In this document: piece by piece, positions 60,005 to 64,000 of the stretch
Numbering within the stretch: the stretch's first letter is position 1
Layout: each line of letters begins with the position of its first letter
DNA from: Pythium myriotylum
Lineage: Eukaryota; Oomycota; Peronosporomycetes; Pythiales; Pythiaceae
Direction: 5' to 3'
Assembly: GCA_023091665.1 (NCBI GenBank)
Contig: JALJCQ010000028.1
Span: 682,001 to 746,000, forward strand
DNA length: 64,000 nucleotides
Notes under the pieces: generated by a model
Told to the model about the DNA's origin: nothing
The model's input: only the letters and a program-made list of their open reading frames with translations
The model's database searches: none
Made by a program: the position numbers and the translations under genes

Positions 60005-63000
60005 CTACATGTTGACTGTAGGTGGGTCTGGCGTGCTGGCTTTATATCGGAAGCTTAGGCAGCGATCTGGTGGCTGGTCCTCGCCGAGGCGATCGGCACT
60101 GAACTGTTGCCCGTCGACGGAATAGGCGACGCAGACTAAATCTTCGTCGGCAATGGGCAACACCGGGAGCTCGAACTCGATTGTATTTGCAGCATCATTT
60201 GCCACCGCATTGACAATCTAGAAGACTCAATCCCCCGCTATGAGAATCAAACGCGAGACAAGCGGGGTGGCTACGTACCACAGTGAGTCCTAGGTTAACT
60301 GTTGTGAGTCGCACGCAGGAGATCGATCCGGTGCTGTTGGGCGTCAAAGGGGCCTTGTCCAATTTGATCGCCATTCTCGTTCCTGCCTGAGCTTCCGCCG
60401 GAGAGATTCCGAATAGCTCAGGTGTCCGCAGGTACGCAAGCCGCACCGAGGGCTCGCGCGGGAAGTGGCGGCCGTCAAGCGCAAGGAACACGTCCACATC
60501 TTCGCTTGCGCTGAGTGTGTCGCCTTCTGATACTGGCGGCGTCGGCGGTACTTCGTCTGCAGACTGGAAGACTTCATCTACCGGTGGAGGCGGCGGCAGA
60601 GGGAATGGCAGAGCAGGTGTCGTGAACGCGAGTCGACGAACTGTTGATGGTTGCGCGTCGGTTGAGTCTGTTAATGAAATGCGGGCCGCCACTTTCACCT
60701 CGCGGTCTCTCCACTTGAGCAAGGCGACTGCATCGTCTGTGTCAAAGTGGAAGAAGTCCGCGGCGACGCAAACGAGAGTGCCGCCCGAGAGTGGCGTGGT
60801 AGAGGGCGAGGCTGAGGCTAGTTTGCCAGTCGAGAACACACCAAACAGCGATGTTGTGCCGAGAGGAGGGCGTGCTGGGAGTAGACCCTTGCCCCCGTTC
60901 ATTGAGAATCGTAGTGTCGATTCAAAGCCCCAACGCGGCACGAACTTCCACCAGTCAGTCGTGATCTCCACGCGCTCGCCGCTCTTGGCATCGCGTTTCG
61001 ACAGCTTCCACTCAGCGAGCGGCGGCACCGAACACGTCACGAAAGCCGTTTGAGCTTCCTCAGTGATCTGAACGCTCATTGTAAGTAGCGACACATTCAC
61101 GCGGCTCTCAGCCGTCGTATCGCTGACGTTTAAGCGCGTCACTTCTAACGAGACAGTGAGTTCGTGCCAGGCCTCCGACGGAGAGAGAAGGTGGGAAACC
61201 TCCACGTCGACAGTTGTCGGCAGCGCGCGGGCCAAGAACGAGTTCGGGTGGCAACGTACAACTTGTGCGTCGTGGAAGTGGAGCACGAAAGGCGTTTTCT
61301 CATTCGCAGATGAGCCGCAAATGTGTACCGGAGCGAAGTGCATGCCTCCATTGAAGCTGAGTTCGAGCTGGCAGCGCACGACCGTCGATGAGTCGAACGC
61401 CGGAGCCATGAAGCGGAGCACCGTCGACGGAGCCTGAGGTAGAGCCGCGTCAACTTCTTCCCTAGACGTGGGGAGATCCGCTGTCTGTGTGTGCACAGAT
61501 CCGACCACCTGGACCCGCTGCAGTTGATCGCTCTCAGGGACAAGTCCTAGCAGTGGCTCGCGACACGACAGCGGGATATCTCCGTCGATTCGGATCTCAA
61601 TCTCTTCGCCGCCTTCTAGTCGTACCTCCCACCGCGAGACGTTCATAACTACTGGTCGCTTAAACGCCTCGAACACGTGCCCGTCGGTCGTGAAGTGCTT
61701 GCCGTCCGTCGCGACCTCAACCGTGAACTCACCAGGGAGACTGAACTTTGGCACTTGACACACGATTTCGTGCGTCACCGAGTCCAAGCGAGCGAGCGCA
61801 CCGCGCGGAAGGCGGCCCTCAGTCAGTGGTGCGAAGCGAACTGTCAAGTCTTCGCTGTCCCAGAAGCCACTTCCTCCGATCCGCAGCTCGTAGCCGCCCG
61901 AGATCTCGCCGGCGATCGGGCTGATGGACGTCACGACCGTTGGTGCGAACGCAAAGAGGCTCTGGTCGTCACAGACGACGCTGGAGACGCAGACACCGCG
62001 CAGAGCATCGACGGCACGTGGCTCAAACTCGCACTCGCGCGTCGTGTGCCCCAGTTGCCCGTGGCGGCCGTTGCCCCATGTGAAGAGCTGTCCGTCAGTT
62101 CCGAGCGCCGCCGAGTAGCTACCGCCCGCAAACACTTTGGTCCAGACGACGCCTTCAGGTCGTGGCACGAGACACGGCGAGTCGCTGCTCTCTCTGCGGT
62201 CGTGCCCAAGCCCGAGCTGACCGTGGGCATTGAGTCCCCACGAGTAAATGTCACCGCTCGCAGTCACAGCAAGCGCGTGGGCTGCGCCGGCCGCAAGCGC
62301 TCGAAACGGCGAGCCATCTGATGCTGAAGGGGCCAGTTGTCGCGGCTTGCGGTCCGTCTTTTCGTTGTCTCGGCCTGTGATGCCGGCCACGCGCTCGCCC
62401 CAACGCCAGAGACTGCCGTCGGCGAGTAGCGCCACTGTGAACCTGTCCCCACAGGCCACATCCGCGCACTTAGGCTTACCGAGTAATGCACCGACGAACT
62501 TTGGCCATGCGCATATGCCGTTGCGCAAACGGTCGATCGCGGCAGGCAGCGAAGACGAACCCAATCCAAGTTGTCCTTCAAAATTGCGACCCCACGCGTA
62601 CAGATCCCCGCGATCCGTGAGAGCGATCGAATGGTACAAGCCGCAAGAAACCTTGGAGAAGAAGAGCTCGCTGGGCGCGTGCACGCGCCGTGGGTGGCAC
62701 ACGCTCGAGACGCTGTGGAGTGGCTCCTCGCGGTCTTCAAACTGGTTACCCGCCTCGTCGGCCTCGGGCGTCACACTGTATTGCTTGGACACAGCAGCAG
62801 ATCGTGGTGTGAGAGTGACCGCGTGCCAGGAGCTAGCGACCTGCCCTAGCTCGCCGGCCGTGAGCGAGCCATCGCGGCGTGCCCACGAGTACAAGTTACC
62901 GTCGAGCGAGAGTGCGACGCGGTGCTGCGCTCCGAAGGCGACGTGCTGGACGCGGACGGCGCCTTTGAGCCTGAGCGTCACGATCTCTTGCTCGAGCACT

Positions 63001-63245
63001 TGGCTGCGGTCGCGACTCTGCTGCCAGTCGAGCTCCCAGGCGTCAACGACTGCGACAAACTGACCGCGACCACCGAAAATGCCTCGGATGCGTCGACCTT
63101 GGAGAGCCTCGTGGGGCGCGACGCGACCGCCGGAGACAGCTCCGCTCGCGTAGACGACGCCGTGCGCACCCTCGCGCAGTTGCCCACGAGATCGCGGCGG
63201 TGCCAGCGCCATGAGGCTCAACGGAGACCGTCGGTTGGGACACAT
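60005..63245 (-). CDS. RCC1-repeat and IPT/TIG-domain protein
   Basis: Starts at the ATG at 63245 (an in-frame ATG at 63212 is also possible). Exon 1 runs to 60279, then an intron 60218-60278 (GTACG...CTAG, in frame) and an exon 60217-60005. Residues about 60-430 hold RCC1-type repeats: ALTDRGDLYAWGRNFEGQLG, LAVTASGDIYSWGLNAHGQL, ALGTDGQLFTWGNGRHGQLG. From about 440, PTVVTSISPIAGEISGGYEL starts an IPT/TIG immunoglobulin-like domain, followed by more beta-rich sequence with SPAEAQAGTRM-type starts that suggest additional IPT domains. No signal peptide or membrane span seen. RCC1 blades often act as protein-interaction platforms; the partner is unknown. Confidence 0.75.
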
Positions 63246-63422
63246 GACGCTTCAGCTACCTTTGCTGCTTGTGTAGCGATGGGAGGTTCCTGGAATTTTA
63301 CGGGAATGGTCGGTGAAGGATGAACCGCTACGTCCTTTCTCGTGTCCATTAATCCATTTGTCAATTCACATAGTTCTTTCTATACATTTACGCATCTCCA
63401 GCACTCCGTCGAGATACGAGGT

Positions 63423-64000
63423 CTACCGCTTGGTGTGGTTGACGTAGCGCAGCGAGAGCAGCGTGAAGAGCGCCAAGGCCGCGATGAATGCGACAGTCAC
63501 CGCGACGTCACGGCCCATGTTGTCGTAGTCCATGTGGAAGACTTGCTTGATGAACTCGGAGACTGTGAGGCCGCTGCGCACGGTCGGCGGAGGGTTAAGC
63601 ACGGGCTTGCAGGCCAGGTCGTTGGGAGACTTGCAGTTACCAAACACGATAGTAGCGAGCGCCTCGAGCGAGTAGCGCTGTGGCGTGATCTGGTAGAGCC
63701 ACTTGTAACCCTGGGGAATGGCCGAGGCCGGTGGGTTGAAGCCCACGAAGAGACTCCAGATGGAGATCACAAGCACGCCCATGCCCGTGGCCACTTCAAT
63801 CGACGGCATCGCGAACGCGAGGAACATGCCGAGATATGTCATCACAAGCAAGAACAGCGAGGTGTTGAACCAGTAGAAGAGGAAGTCGCCCAAGCCCTGG
63901 AAGCCCACGAGCCAGTAGTGTGTGGCCGTGAAGAGCAGCGCACTTGCGACGACGTACGGAATCTCGATGAAGAACGCGCCGACGAAATACCACAACGCGT
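63423..64000 (-). CDS. ABCG (PDR-type) transporter, C-terminus; 5' part outside window
   Basis: The frame is open to the window edge and ends at 63423 with KR. The visible 190 residues are the last membrane domain of an ABC-2/PDR transporter: hydrophobic spans, then WSLFVGFNPPASAIPQGYKW, LYQITPQRYSLEALA and a conserved extracellular loop CKSPNDLACKPV with cysteines, then the last span VAVTVAFIAALALFTLLSLR. Full-size PDR transporters export drugs and lipids across the plasma membrane. The nucleotide-binding domains lie beyond 64000. Confidence 0.88.
   Translation of the reverse strand, partial: ALWYFVGAFFIEIPYVVASALLFTATHYWLVGFQGLGDFLFYWFNTSLFLLVMTYLGMFLAFAMPSIEVATGMGVLVISIWSLFVGFNPPASAIPQGYKWLYQITPQRYSLEALATIVFGNCKSPNDLACKPVLNPPPTVRSGLTVSEFIKQVFHMDYDNMGRDVAVTVAFIAALALFTLLSLRYVNHTKR

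Noticed and set aside
1..64000. tRNA, rRNA, CRISPR arrays, riboswitches
   Set aside because: I found no cloverleaf-like sequence, rRNA-like block or spaced direct repeat that I could support by eye; a covariance-model search would be decisive.

Overview
The window looks like nuclear DNA of an oomycete (water mould). The evidence is a GC-rich, intron-poor gene-dense part with introns of about 50-85 bp, a Crinkler-like header protein, short secreted repeat proteins with a shared signal peptide (two with an RxLR-type tetrapeptide), discoidin-like and astacin-like secreted proteins, an ABCG/PDR transporter, and oomycete-type retroelement debris. The genus cannot be fixed from the sequence alone.

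Layout. Positions 1-31000 are a compact housekeeping block. It holds the C-terminus of an inositol polyphosphate 4-phosphatase, a Crinkler-like nuclease-fold protein, two NmrA-like reductases, a LURP-one/tubby-fold protein, the ER mannosyltransferase ALG9, COP9 signalosome subunit 4, a FAM184-like coiled-coil protein, an oomycete START-like protein, a discoidin-like surface protein, a repeat-rich membrane protein with 18 DCEFP motifs, a multi-zinc-knuckle RNA-binding protein, LSm3, a TRPC4AP/TRUSS-like protein and the spindle-checkpoint protein BUB3. Positions 26475-30570 carry three secreted proteins that share one small cysteine module; one of them is an astacin protease.

Positions 31000-60000 are a repeat-rich island. 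It holds a broken LRR gene with a Uma2-type nuclease ORF between its pieces, a second nuclease-fold protein, a frameshifted oomycete paralog, and four members (one interrupted) of a small secreted family with a common N-terminus. Among these genes lie a young Ty3/gypsy element (43943-49367, 5-bp target-site duplication), a 5'-truncated LINE tail (15-bp duplication), several RNase H fragments, Crypton- and Helitron-like remnants, and an 873-bp TIR element of PIF/Harbinger type. The gypsy and TIR elements each sit inside a secreted-repeat-protein gene. Perfect or near-perfect fold-back hairpins occur at 39624-39712 and 41368-41411.

Positions 60000-64000 return to ordinary genes: an RCC1-repeat/IPT protein and the C-terminus of an ABCG transporter that runs off the window.

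The most promising undescribed material is (i) the secreted family with SVPLTVSFDDL and KKEVTIDKGGIVP repeats plus its conserved promoter, including one promoter left without a gene; (ii) the secreted cysteine module found in three neighbouring genes and a chimeric fragment; (iii) the LRR/Uma2 rearrangement; and (iv) the tandem perfect palindromes. Start codons were chosen at ATG; introns were placed by reading frame and GT-AG ends, and are inferences.
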